Source: MED-G78 sp964275345
GTDB taxonomy: Bacteria > Pseudomonadota > Gammaproteobacteria > Magnimaribacterales > D2472
Assembly (NCBI GenBank): GCA_964275345.1
Contig: CAXYBK010000003.1
Location: forward strand, 558,001 to 622,000
Length of the DNA stretch: 64,000 nt
Direction of reading: 5' to 3'
The notes beneath the pieces are model-generated. The model worked only from the letters and a program-made list of their open reading frames with translations. It did no database searches and was not told the DNA's origin. The position numbers and the translations under genes are program-made. Positions 26,088-34,769 of the stretch are shown here, in pieces (the first letter of the stretch is position 1; each line of letters begins with the position of its first letter).

Positions 26088-27346
26088 TGGAAAAACTTTT
26101 AATTAAAGGTGGAAATATTCTAAATGGAGAGATCTCTTGTTCTGGTGCAAAAAATGCAGCTTTACCAATGATAGCTGCAACCATTCTTAATGATGAAAAG
26201 GTAATATTTAAGAATCTGCCATATCTTCAAGATATAACTACTATGTTTGAGTTACTTGGTTCAATGGGCGCAGATATATCCTTAGATGAAAGTATGGATT
26301 TTTCTATTGCTTCTAATAAATTAGATGATTTAGAAGCAAGGTATGAGCTTGTAAAAACTATGCGAGCTTCAATTCTTGTTCTAGGCCCAATGGTTGCTAA
26401 GTATGGCTATGCAAAAATTGCTTTACCCGGAGGGTGTGCAATTGGCTCGCGGCCTGTAAATTTTCATTTGGATGCTTTGAAAGAGCTAGGCGCATCTATT
26501 AGTCTTGAAAATGGTTACATAGAAGCAAAAGCTAAAAAATTGATTGGTACAGATATAGTTTTTGAAGGCGTTACTGTTACAGGAACGGAAAATATAATGA
26601 TGGCGGCATGCTTGGCAGAAGGCAGAACCACATTAAAAAACGTAGCAATGGAGCCTGAAATATCGGATTTAGCAGACTTGTTAAATAAAATGGGAGCCAA
26701 AGTTCATGGCGCTGGAACTGATGTTATAACAATTGATGGAGTTGATTCACTTTACTCAACAACCTACACAATTCCTGCAGATAGGATTGAGGCTGGAACA
26801 TATTTAGTGGCTGCTGCAATTACTGGCGGTAAAATTAAAATTAATTCTATTCAGCCTGAAAGGCTTAATAATGTAATCGAAAGATTAAAAATGTCTGGAG
26901 CCATTATTGAGGTCGAAGCTAACAGCATAAGTCTTGACATGCAAAAGAGAAGACCTTTACCTGTAGATATTTCAACATCGCCATTCCCAGGATTTCCTAC
27001 AGATATGCAAGCTCAATTTTCAGTTCTAAATGCATTAGCTGATGGAAATTCAATCGTCCAAGAAAATGTTTTTGAAAATAGATTCATGCATGTTCAAGAA
27101 TTGAATAGGATGGGATGTAATATTTCCACACAAGGCAATACCGCAACCATCACTGGCGTTAATGAAATATCTGGTGCCCAAGTTATGGCTACTGATTTAA
27201 GAGCCTCAGCGAGCCTTATTCTTGCAGGGCTGGTTGCTGAAGGAGAAACAGTAGTAGATAGAATTTATCACATAGATAGGGGATACGAGAGAATAGAAGA
27301 AAAGTTATCCTACCTTGGGGCAGATATCACCAGACTTCCTAGTTAA
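26087..27346 (+). CDS. murA: UDP-N-acetylglucosamine 1-carboxyvinyltransferase
   Basis: MurA commits UDP-GlcNAc to peptidoglycan by enolpyruvyl transfer. It is 419 residues with Lys22 in CSGAKNAALP, catalytic Cys117 in PGGCAIGSRPVNFHL (so fosfomycin-sensitive type), and PFPGFPTDMQAQF plus DLRASASLILAGL near the C-terminus. It follows ibaG as in E. coli and converges on degS with an 8-base overlap. Confidence 0.97.
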   Translation: MEKLLIKGGNILNGEISCSGAKNAALPMIAATILNDEKVIFKNLPYLQDITTMFELLGSMGADISLDESMDFSIASNKLDDLEARYELVKTMRASILVLGPMVAKYGYAKIALPGGCAIGSRPVNFHLDALKELGASISLENGYIEAKAKKLIGTDIVFEGVTVTGTENIMMAACLAEGRTTLKNVAMEPEISDLADLLNKMGAKVHGAGTDVITIDGVDSLYSTTYTIPADRIEAGTYLVAAAITGGKIKINSIQPERLNNVIERLKMSGAIIEVEANSISLDMQKRRPLPVDISTSPFPGFPTDMQAQFSVLNALADGNSIVQENVFENRFMHVQELNRMGCNISTQGNTATITGVNEISGAQVMATDLRASASLILAGLVAEGETVVDRIYHIDRGYERIEEKLSYLGADITRLPS

Positions 27347-28343
27347 TTGGCTGAGTTTTAATTGATAATAGTAATTTATTTGAATTATCTGTATTTAAAA
27401 CTTCTAAATCTATATTATCTCCAGGGAATGCAAGCTTTAATGCCTGAGTTAAGTTATTCCAAGACCCCGCTCCATTATTTATGCTTGTTATAAGGTCGCC
27501 CTTAACAACACCAGCTTCAATTAATGGCCCAGTATCACCTATCTCAATGATTTCAAGAGCAAGTGATTGATTGTTACTAGAAAGTCTAATGGGTCTTACT
27601 CTAAAATTACCAATCCAAGCATTCCTTACTTTTCCATATTTAATTAACTCCGAGGCAGCTTGAAAAACTTTTTCTGAAGGGATTGCAAAACCTAAACCTT
27701 CATATGATCCGGATTGCGAATATATCTTTGTATTAATTCCTACTAAGTAACCTTCTTCGTTTACAAGAGCTCCACCAGAATTACCTGGATTAATAGCAGC
27801 ATCAGTTTGAATTAATTCAAGATAGGGATTTCCATAATCTCTTCCAGTCGCACTTATAATTCCGCTAGTTACAGAAAGCCCAATATTATAAGGATTTCCG
27901 ATAGCAAGGACCTTATCTCCAATTCTAACATCAGCACTGTTACCAACTTCTATTGGCAACATTTCAAATGCAACATCTGTTTTAATGACTGCAATATCTG
28001 AATCAATATCCTTACCAACTAAAACTCCTTCGCTCATCTCACCATTTGTATGACCTATTATTATTTTTCCATTTGGAATTAGTAAGTGGCTGTTGGTAAC
28101 AATATGACCTTCTTCTGAAATTACAACACCTGAACCAATATTTTTTGTGTTTGCATATCTACTTCTTTGATATGAATTTCTTAAAGCATTTGTGTTATTT
28201 GAGGTGTATATAGTAACCACAGAAGAGATTGCCTTCTCTGATGCCAAAACAAATTTATTATCATTCTGATTGGAAAATTGTAATAATACCAACCCAGCAA
28301 TCACTAATAACAATAAAACATAAATAATTTTTTCTTTTTGCAT
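27339..28343 (-). CDS. degS: DegS-type HtrA serine protease
   Basis: DegS is the inner-membrane site-1 protease that cleaves anti-sigma RseA on outer-membrane stress. The 334-residue protein has an uncleaved N-terminal TM helix (about 7-22). The trypsin-like domain carries His86 (IVTNSHLLIP), Asp116 (DSDIAVIKTD) and Ser189 (INPGNSGGALV). A single PDZ domain covers about 235-334. One PDZ plus an anchor fits DegS rather than DegP or DegQ. Its start codon is one base from that of divergent zapE. rseA is not in the window. Confidence 0.92.
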   Translation of the reverse strand: MQKEKIIYVLLLLVIAGLVLLQFSNQNDNKFVLASEKAISSVVTIYTSNNTNALRNSYQRSRYANTKNIGSGVVISEEGHIVTNSHLLIPNGKIIIGHTNGEMSEGVLVGKDIDSDIAVIKTDVAFEMLPIEVGNSADVRIGDKVLAIGNPYNIGLSVTSGIISATGRDYGNPYLELIQTDAAINPGNSGGALVNEEGYLVGINTKIYSQSGSYEGLGFAIPSEKVFQAASELIKYGKVRNAWIGNFRVRPIRLSSNNQSLALEIIEIGDTGPLIEAGVVKGDLITSINNGAGSWNNLTQALKLAFPGDNIDLEVLNTDNSNKLLLSIKTQPIN

Positions 28344-28344
28344 A

Positions 28345-29394
28345 ATGCCTATTTACGATAATATTCTAAAAAAACTTACTTCTAAAGATATCACTTTAGA
28401 TAGATCTCAGCTTGATTTTATTGATATTTTTAATAAGCACAAGCCAAAGAAGTCCAGACTATTTTTTACTTTATCAAAAAATATCATTAAAGGTTTCTAC
28501 TTATGGGGTGAAGTTGGAAGAGGGAAGACCCTTTTACTTAATTCTATTTATGATGAATTAGAATTTAAAAAAGCAAAATTTCATTACATTGATTTTATGC
28601 AATCAATTCATAAAAATTTAAAAGAACTTTCAGGCAAAAAAAATCCACTAGATTTAATTGCTGACTCTTTAGCCGCTGATTATGAAGTAGTTTTTATAGA
28701 TGAGTTTCAAGTAGAAGATGTTGCAGACGCAATGCTTATTACGAATTTATTCAAAAAACTCTTTGAAAAAGATATTTATTTTCTTTTATCTTCAAATGCT
28801 CATCCAACAAACTTATATCTTGATGGTCTGCAAAGACAAAAATTTATTTCAGCTATAAATTTAATGGAGAAGCATCTTAATATTCATAAACTTGATGGTG
28901 ATAAGGATTATAGAATTTCACTAATCTCACAATTTGAAAAAAATAATGATTCAGGCCTGTTTGATAAAAAGAAAATAAAAGATTTCATATCATCAACATT
29001 TGATTGCGATGAGTTTTCAGATCAAATTGAGATAAATAATAGAAATTTTAGTTGTAACGGTTTTAATAATTCATTTTTATGGATTAGCTTTAATAAATTT
29101 TTCCACGAACCATCAAGTGCAAAGGATTATATTGAAATATGCAAAAAATATGACTGGATTCTAATTAATGAATTTAGCGCATGTGGTGATGATGAGGCTG
29201 ATAGAGTCAGAAGGTTTATTAGCTTTATAGACGTTGCATATAAAGAAAATACTAAGGTAAAGTTTTTTAATGAAGGCATAAATCCAGAAAATTTATATAT
29301 TGGAAAGAAATTTCAATACCTCTGGGAGAGATCACAAAGCAGAATCAATGAAATGAAAAGTAAAAAATATTTACTAAATTCAGGGAAAAATTAA
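28345..29394 (+). CDS. zapE: Cell division ATPase ZapE (AFG1 family)
   Basis: ZapE is an AAA+ ATPase that joins late at the division ring. The 349-residue protein has Walker A GEVGRGKT at 55-62, HYIDFMQSIH, Walker B VFIDEFQVEDVADAM, sensor LLSSNAHPTNLYLDGLQRQKF, and the C-terminal YIEICKKYDWILINEF..DEADRVRRFISFIDVAYKEN typical of AFG1/ZapE. It lies between degS and rplM as in E. coli relatives. Confidence 0.95.
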   Translation: MPIYDNILKKLTSKDITLDRSQLDFIDIFNKHKPKKSRLFFTLSKNIIKGFYLWGEVGRGKTLLLNSIYDELEFKKAKFHYIDFMQSIHKNLKELSGKKNPLDLIADSLAADYEVVFIDEFQVEDVADAMLITNLFKKLFEKDIYFLLSSNAHPTNLYLDGLQRQKFISAINLMEKHLNIHKLDGDKDYRISLISQFEKNNDSGLFDKKKIKDFISSTFDCDEFSDQIEINNRNFSCNGFNNSFLWISFNKFFHEPSSAKDYIEICKKYDWILINEFSACGDDEADRVRRFISFIDVAYKENTKVKFFNEGINPENLYIGKKFQYLWERSQSRINEMKSKKYLLNSGKN

Positions 29395-29412
29395 TTTAAA
29401 TATATTAAAATA

Positions 29413-29441
29413 TTGCTAATTATTTCCGTAAACATTAATAT
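29413..29441 (+). promoter_or_regulatory. Candidate promoter for rplM-rpsI
   Basis: TTGCTA (29413-29418), a 17-base spacer and TAATAT (29436-29441) lie 24 bases before the rplM ATG at 29465. This is a fair sigma-70 match (4 of 6 at each element) in the only spacer ahead of the operon. Confidence 0.4.
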
Positions 29442-29464
29442 TGCCGTCTTATAACTTGGGTCAC

Positions 29465-29899
29465 ATGAAAACATTTGCATTAAAAAAGGAAGAAGTACAA
29501 AGAGAATGGTTTGTTATTGACGTAACAGACAAAGTTCTTGGAAGAGTTGCAACAAAGATTGCAGATAGAATTCGTGGCAAAGATAAGCCAACATTCACAC
29601 CTCATACCGATGGTGGAGACTATGTTGTAGTTATTAATGCAGAAAAAATTAAAGTTACAGGCTCTAAATTTGAAGATAAAAAATACTATACCCATTCTTT
29701 ATATCCTGGCGGATTAAAAACAAGAACTTTTAGAGAACTTAACGAAACAAGACCAGAAAAGATTATTGAAGAGGCAGTTAAAGGCATGCTTCCAAAAAAT
29801 AAACTAGGAAAACAGATGTTCAAAAAATTAAAAGTTTTTAGTGGGTCAGAGCACGAACACGAATCACAACAGCCTCAGGTTTGGGAACCAAAAATATGA
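29465..29899 (+). CDS. rplM: 50S ribosomal protein L13
   Basis: L13 is an early 23S-binding assembly protein. The start is ATG 29465 (MKTFALKKEEVQREWFVIDVTDKVLGRVATKIA), giving 144 residues versus 142 in E. coli. A TTG at 29441 would add eight residues and overlap the promoter. The family text GDYVVVINAEKIKVTGSKFEDKKYYTHSLYPGGLK is clear. Its stop overlaps the rpsI start (ATGA). Confidence 0.97.
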   Translation: MKTFALKKEEVQREWFVIDVTDKVLGRVATKIADRIRGKDKPTFTPHTDGGDYVVVINAEKIKVTGSKFEDKKYYTHSLYPGGLKTRTFRELNETRPEKIIEEAVKGMLPKNKLGKQMFKKLKVFSGSEHEHESQQPQVWEPKI

Positions 29900-30288
29900 A
29901 ATCAGAAATGCATTATGCAACTGGAAGAAGAAAAACTTCTTCTGCAAGAATATATTTAACAAAAGGCAAAGGTGCTATTACCGTTAATGATCGCGCCCTA
30001 GATGTTTACTTTGGAAGAAAGGTAGCACAAATGCTAGTTATGCAACCCCTAGAGCTAACTGAGTCAGTAGAAAAATTTGACATTAAAGTAATGGTTAAAG
30101 GTGGTGGTAGTTTTGGACAGGCTGGAGCAATTAGACATGGTATTTCAAGAGCTTTAATTTCTTATGATGAAGAATTAAGACCTCAACTTAAATCTGCTGG
30201 ACTTTTAACTAGAGATCCTAGAAAAGTTGAAAGAAAGAAACCAGGTTTAGTAAAAGCAAGGAAAAGCAAACAGTTTTCAAAACGTTAA
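29896..30288 (+). CDS. rpsI: 30S ribosomal protein S9
   Basis: S9 reaches the P-site with its C-terminal tail. Start ATG 29896 gives 130 residues beginning MKSEMHYATGRRKTSSARIYLTKGKG. The conserved GGGSFGQAGAIRHGISRAL and the RKVERKKPGLVKARKSKQFSKR tail are present. It is coupled to rplM by an ATGA overlap. Confidence 0.97.
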   Translation: MKSEMHYATGRRKTSSARIYLTKGKGAITVNDRALDVYFGRKVAQMLVMQPLELTESVEKFDIKVMVKGGGSFGQAGAIRHGISRALISYDEELRPQLKSAGLLTRDPRKVERKKPGLVKARKSKQFSKR

Positions 30289-30332
30289 TAATTTTTCAAA
30301 AGTTATTCACTTTTTAACTTTAGGAGAAGACA

Positions 30333-30905
30333 ATAAACTCACGAAGAAAAGTATTGATTGGTCTTACCTCAGCATTTGGTGCTGCAGGTGTTCCTTTCGC
30401 TGCTACACCATTTATCGCATCATGGAATCCTAGTGCAAAAGCTAAAGCTGTTGGAGCCCCTGTTAAAGTAGATGTAACTAAAATTGATCCAGGCCAACAA
30501 ATACAAATTGGATGGAGAAAACAACCAGTCTTTGTTATTAGACACTCTCAAGAGGCTATCAAGAATTTAGAATCTAGCCTCTCGAAACTTGCTGACCCTA
30601 ATTCCGAGGCAATAGAAGAGCCATATAGAAATATGAATCCTACTAGATCTAAAAGTCCAGAATATACTGTTCTAGTTGGTGTCTGTACCCACTTAGGATG
30701 TTCACCAAAATTTTTTCCTGAAGTTGAACCTAAATCTTGGGATGCTTCATGGACTGGCGGATATTTCTGCCCATGTCATGGGTCAATGTTTGATTTGGTT
30801 GGTAGAGTTTTTAAGGGAGTTCCAGCTCCTACAAACCTTAAAGTTCCGCCTCATAATTTTAAAGGAAATATACTTACCATTGGTGAAGATGAGGAGATGT
30901 CTTAA
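30333..30905 (+). CDS. petA: Ubiquinol-cytochrome c reductase Rieske iron-sulfur subunit
   Basis: This is the 2Fe-2S subunit of the bc1 complex. Cluster ligands lie in VCTHLGCSP and CPCHGSMFD. No ATG precedes the conserved region. The frame opens after a TAG at 30321-30323 and reads ATA AAC TCA CGA AGA AAA GTA TTG. An AUA at 30333, 6 bases after AGGAG, fits spacing best and yields NSRRKVLIGLTSAFGAAGVPF, which retains the twin-arginine motif needed for Tat export. The first standard start (TTG 30354) removes both arginines. From AUA the product is 190 residues. The AUA could also be an ATG misread or mutated. petB starts on its last base. Confidence 0.92.
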   Translation: MNSRRKVLIGLTSAFGAAGVPFAATPFIASWNPSAKAKAVGAPVKVDVTKIDPGQQIQIGWRKQPVFVIRHSQEAIKNLESSLSKLADPNSEAIEEPYRNMNPTRSKSPEYTVLVGVCTHLGCSPKFFPEVEPKSWDASWTGGYFCPCHGSMFDLVGRVFKGVPAPTNLKVPPHNFKGNILTIGEDEEMS

Positions 30906-32119
30906 TGGCAGACAATATAACAAAAGTATTTAATTGGGTTAATCATAGGCTGCCGATTCAAAATACCTATGAAAGACATTTATCTAAGCATCCTGTTCCT
31001 AAAAAAGTTAATTTTTGGTATCTTTTTGGTGCATTAGCAGCTGTTGTTTTAATAATACAAATAGTTTCAGGTATATGGCTAATCATGCTTTATACGCCAG
31101 GAGAGGCAGCATTTTCTTCCATAGAATATATGATGAGAGATGTAGATTATGGCTGGGCTATTAGATATATGCATACTACTGGTGCATCTATGTTCTTTGC
31201 TGTTGTTTATCTTCATATGTTTAGAGGATTGCTATACGGCTCTTACCAGAAGCCAAAAGAGCTTGTTTGGATTTTTGGTTGCACTATTTATCTTGCCATG
31301 ATGGCTGAAGGGTTTTTAGGCTATGTATTACCTTATGGTCAAATGTCTTACTGGGGTGCTCAAGTTATTATTTCTCTATTTGGTGCATTGCCATATATCG
31401 GAGAATCTTTAGAATTATGGATTCGTGGTGATTATTATATTTCTGGCATAACTGTTAATAGATTCTTTGCTCTTCATGTAGTTGCACTTCCCTTAGTTTT
31501 AATTGCTCTTGTATTTCTTCACTTAATTGCACTTCATGAAGTGGGCGCTGGTAATCCAGAAGGTGTTGATATTGAGGCTCATACTGACGAAGATGGAGTT
31601 CCTTTAGATAGTGTTCCTTTTTTCCCATATAAAGTTCTTAATGCTCTTGTTGGAATTGGTGTCTTCATGACCGTATTTGCAATTATTATGTTCTTCTTTC
31701 CAGAAGGCGGTGGATATTTCATTGAATATGCAAATTATGAAGAAGCAAACCCACTAGTTACCCCAGATCATATTGCTCCTGTTTGGTACTATTCTCCTTA
31801 CTATTCTATTTTAAGAGCCGTTCCAGACAAACTTGGAGGCTTTGCTGCTATGGGAGCTGCAGTGGCAATATTCTTTGTCGTGCCATGGCTAGATAGAAGT
31901 AAGGTTGCATCTATTAGATATAAAGGAATTCTTAGTAAGATCGCTTTAGTCTTATTTGGGATAAGCTTTCTAACTTTAGGTTACCTTGGAACAGTAAGTG
32001 TTACTGAGCATAGAAAAACAATGGGTGTGATTTGTACCTTTATCTATTTCAGTTATTTCTTATTAATGCCAATCTATACAAGCATTGAGAAAACAAAGCC
32101 TGTACCAGATAGACTATGA
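30905..32119 (+). CDS. petB: Cytochrome b subunit of bc1 complex
   Basis: Cytochrome b carries hemes bL and bH and the Qo and Qi sites. It is 404 residues with 8 or so TM helices. The heme histidines are His90 (RYMHTTGAS), His104 (YLHMFRG), His191 (FFALHVVALP) and His206 (VFLHLIALH). The Qo motif reads PVWY (APVWYYSPYYSILRAVPDK) where mitochondria have PEWY; I recall PVWY from other gammaproteobacteria. TAATG overlap with petA and ATGA overlap with petC indicate tight coupling. Confidence 0.97.
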   Translation: MADNITKVFNWVNHRLPIQNTYERHLSKHPVPKKVNFWYLFGALAAVVLIIQIVSGIWLIMLYTPGEAAFSSIEYMMRDVDYGWAIRYMHTTGASMFFAVVYLHMFRGLLYGSYQKPKELVWIFGCTIYLAMMAEGFLGYVLPYGQMSYWGAQVIISLFGALPYIGESLELWIRGDYYISGITVNRFFALHVVALPLVLIALVFLHLIALHEVGAGNPEGVDIEAHTDEDGVPLDSVPFFPYKVLNALVGIGVFMTVFAIIMFFFPEGGGYFIEYANYEEANPLVTPDHIAPVWYYSPYYSILRAVPDKLGGFAAMGAAVAIFFVVPWLDRSKVASIRYKGILSKIALVLFGISFLTLGYLGTVSVTEHRKTMGVICTFIYFSYFLLMPIYTSIEKTKPVPDRL

Positions 32120-32949
32120 TCAGCATAAGAAAACTACCTAGTAAACAAGTATCGATGCAAGGATTTCTTTTACTATTTATCTTTTTCATATACTTTAATT
32201 TAGAAGCTGCAGAAGGGGCGCCATGCAAAGATTACGGTGAATGTGATGAATTTAAGCATTCCCTAAAAGATATGTCTTCTCTTCAAAGCGGAGCCTCAAC
32301 TTTCTTAACTTATTGTTACGGTTGTCATTCTCTAGAATATTCTAGATGGAATAGAGTTGCTAAAGATTTACAAATACCCGAAGAGATTTTTTTTGATAAT
32401 TTAATCTTTGATCCTTCTATTAAGCCAGGAGATTTAATGGCTGGTTCTATGTCAAAGGAAGAGTCCGCAGAATGGTTTGGAGTTGCACCACCTGATCTAA
32501 CGCTTGTTACTAGATTGCATGGCTCAGACTGGGTTTATACGTATTTAAGAACATTCTATGAAGACTCTTCAAAGCAATATGGAGTAAATAATTTAGTTTA
32601 TCCAGGAGCCGCAATGCCTAACGTGCTAGCAGCACTTCAAGGTAATCAACAACTAACTTGCAAACAAGTTCCAATTATTGCTAATAATGGTGGTGAGAAA
32701 AGAGACAATTCTGGCAATCCAGTAACTAAAGAAAAGTGTGGGTTTTTGAATGTAGAAGAAGGAACAGGATCTCTAAATCAAGAGGAGTTCGACCTTCTTA
32801 TATATGACCTAACTAATTTTTTAACTTATGTGGGAGATCCTGATAAGGTTGAGCGTGAAAGAATAGGCTGGTATGTGGTATTCTTCTTCATTATTTTTAC
32901 AACTCTTTCATCTCTTTTATACAGAGAATACCAAAAAGACTATCATTAG
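32116..32949 (+). CDS. petC: Cytochrome c1
   Basis: This heme c subunit passes electrons from the Rieske protein to soluble cytochrome c. It is 277 residues with a signal segment at about 14-30, the heme site CYGCH at 67-71, a candidate Met ligand in YPGAAMPNVL, and a C-terminal TM anchor at about 250-268 (WYVVFFFIIFTTLSSLLY). The gene overlaps petB by 4 bases. Confidence 0.96.
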   Translation: MISIRKLPSKQVSMQGFLLLFIFFIYFNLEAAEGAPCKDYGECDEFKHSLKDMSSLQSGASTFLTYCYGCHSLEYSRWNRVAKDLQIPEEIFFDNLIFDPSIKPGDLMAGSMSKEESAEWFGVAPPDLTLVTRLHGSDWVYTYLRTFYEDSSKQYGVNNLVYPGAAMPNVLAALQGNQQLTCKQVPIIANNGGEKRDNSGNPVTKEKCGFLNVEEGTGSLNQEEFDLLIYDLTNFLTYVGDPDKVERERIGWYVVFFFIIFTTLSSLLYREYQKDYH

Positions 32950-32961
32950 GAAAAATACAAT

Positions 32962-33573
32962 ATGATTTTATATTCAGACAGAGACGACCATTACAGCCAA
33001 AGAGTAAGAATAGTTCTTGCTGAAAAAGATATAACTTGCGAAATCAGAGAATCCTCTTTGGAGGAAACATCTGAAGAAATTCTATCAATCAACCCATATC
33101 ACAAACTTCCTATATTAGTTGATAGAGAGCTTGGGCTTTATGATACCGGTGTAATGATGGAGTATTTAGATGAAAGGTTTCCTCATCCACCTTTGCTTCC
33201 TGTATACCCAGTTGCTCGAGCGAACTGCAGAACATTGATGTTAAGAATTGATAAAGAGTGGTGTCCGATGGTAGATACATTAATTGAAAAGAAATTATCT
33301 GATAAAGAGTTAATTAAAGTCAGAGAAGAATTACTTCATGAGATAGCTTCCATAGCATCAACTTTTAAAGAATTTCAATTTTTTATGAGTGATGAGTTTT
33401 CTCTAGTTGATTGTTGTTTTGGGCCTATTCTTTGGAGACTTCCATCTATTGGAATTAATCTTCCTGTAAATAGACATCTAAAACCCTTACTCGATTATCA
33501 AAAAAGAATTTTTGAAAGACCTGGATTTCTTGACAGCTTATCTCCATTAGAAAGAGATCTTAGGGAAGAGTAA
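32962..33573 (+). CDS. sspA: Stringent starvation protein A
   Basis: SspA is a GST-fold protein that binds RNA polymerase in stress regulation. It is 203 residues. The thioredoxin-like N-domain begins MILYSDRDDHYSQRVRIVLAEKDITCE, followed by INPYHKLPILVDRELGLYDTGVMMEYLDERFPHPPLLP and a helical C-domain. It keeps the gammaproteobacterial place after petABC. sspB is not behind it; instead its end overlaps convergent lpoA by 14 bases. Confidence 0.95.
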   Translation: MILYSDRDDHYSQRVRIVLAEKDITCEIRESSLEETSEEILSINPYHKLPILVDRELGLYDTGVMMEYLDERFPHPPLLPVYPVARANCRTLMLRIDKEWCPMVDTLIEKKLSDKELIKVREELLHEIASIASTFKEFQFFMSDEFSLVDCCFGPILWRLPSIGINLPVNRHLKPLLDYQKRIFERPGFLDSLSPLERDLREE

Positions 33574-34759
33574 AAATACCCTCAGAATTTATTCTCTTAA
33601 GAGGCAGTTTTCTTGAAATACATTTGCCTTCCCTTAAATGTAAAATTCCACTTCTTCCATTTACAACGGCTTCTTTAATTCCACTTTGTGACAGGTAAGA
33701 AGTTAAAAGTAAATCATAAAGATTATCAAAAATTAACCTATCTTTTATAGAAGCATTTTTTTTAAATTGATCTAAAAAAATATCATCACCAAAATGATTT
33801 GGAGCAGGCATTATTAATGATTCAAAATCAACAATCCCATTTATGTTATTAACGCTCTCAATCAAGTTGCTTGAAGCATAAGAATTAATACCAATTGAGT
33901 AGTTATACCTAAATGCTGGCACAAGCCCCTTTGCATTTTTATAAGACATTAAAAAATAAATATTTTTAATATCCTCACGAACTCTTGGAATATTATTAAT
34001 TTTTACATTTGGAAGTAAAGCATTAATTCTTTTATATCTTTCCGAGCTGTCTGATACCCCTAAGACATTAGAAGCAAATTGCTCATATCCTTCATCAGAA
34101 AATAATACAGATCTAAGATTGCTAAAATTACTGTTTAATCTTCTTTCCTGGCCTTTAAAAGTATTTTCGTAAATAACAAGAGTTTCCTTTCCATCAAATA
34201 CACTGTCACTAAAAATAACTGCCTCAATAGAACTTAATTGATCATCCTGAAATGAATTACAGAATCCTGGCAATGCTTCATTTAAAATATTTTTGCTTAT
34301 AATATTTTTAGCACTATTTACAAAAATTAAATTAAATTCTGTATCTATATTGATAGATGCTTGTATTAAAATCTTTTTATACTTCTCATCTATCTTAATT
34401 GTAAGATTTGTAGCCTGCCTGCCTTGCAATTTTTTAGTGTTTCTTAATATGCCTTCAATAATGTTCTTTCCATAGGGAGATAAATTATCTGAGACATCTT
34501 CTATTACCTTATAAGTCTTATTAACATCAAGCGATTCATATTTCAGCAATTCAAGAATTAAGTCTCTATCAATTCTAGATTTTTCTTTATTAAGCTCATT
34601 TTCAAAAAAGAGATCATCCGCAGCAAGAAGCTCAGTAAAATCATTTTGTTTTTGATCTTCATTTAATTTAAAACCATTATTTGAGGATGTAGCGCAACTA
34701 TTTAGTAGCATTATTGCTAAAATAAAAGAGAATTTTGTATGCAGTGAGTTTTTTTTCAA
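33560..34759 (-). CDS. lpoA: Penicillin-binding protein activator LpoA, short form
   Basis: LpoA is an outer-membrane lipoprotein that activates PBP1A. The 399-residue product has a lipoprotein signal ending LLNSC (Cys22), a reduced helical N-domain, and a periplasmic-binding-like C-domain. The C-terminal VNGRSGILHLREGKCISRKLPLKRINSEG matches the family's GxSGxLxLdxxGxVxRxLxwarFxxG. E. coli LpoA has about 678 residues, so most of the TPR-like N-domain is lost. Position divergent from rsmI supports the call. Start is TTG at 34759, only 10 bases from the rsmI ATG. Confidence 0.82.
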   Translation of the reverse strand: MKKNSLHTKFSFILAIMLLNSCATSSNNGFKLNEDQKQNDFTELLAADDLFFENELNKEKSRIDRDLILELLKYESLDVNKTYKVIEDVSDNLSPYGKNIIEGILRNTKKLQGRQATNLTIKIDEKYKKILIQASINIDTEFNLIFVNSAKNIISKNILNEALPGFCNSFQDDQLSSIEAVIFSDSVFDGKETLVIYENTFKGQERRLNSNFSNLRSVLFSDEGYEQFASNVLGVSDSSERYKRINALLPNVKINNIPRVREDIKNIYFLMSYKNAKGLVPAFRYNYSIGINSYASSNLIESVNNINGIVDFESLIMPAPNHFGDDIFLDQFKKNASIKDRLIFDNLYDLLLTSYLSQSGIKEAVVNGRSGILHLREGKCISRKLPLKRINSEGIFTLP

Positions 34760-34769
34760 AAGAGAGTTT

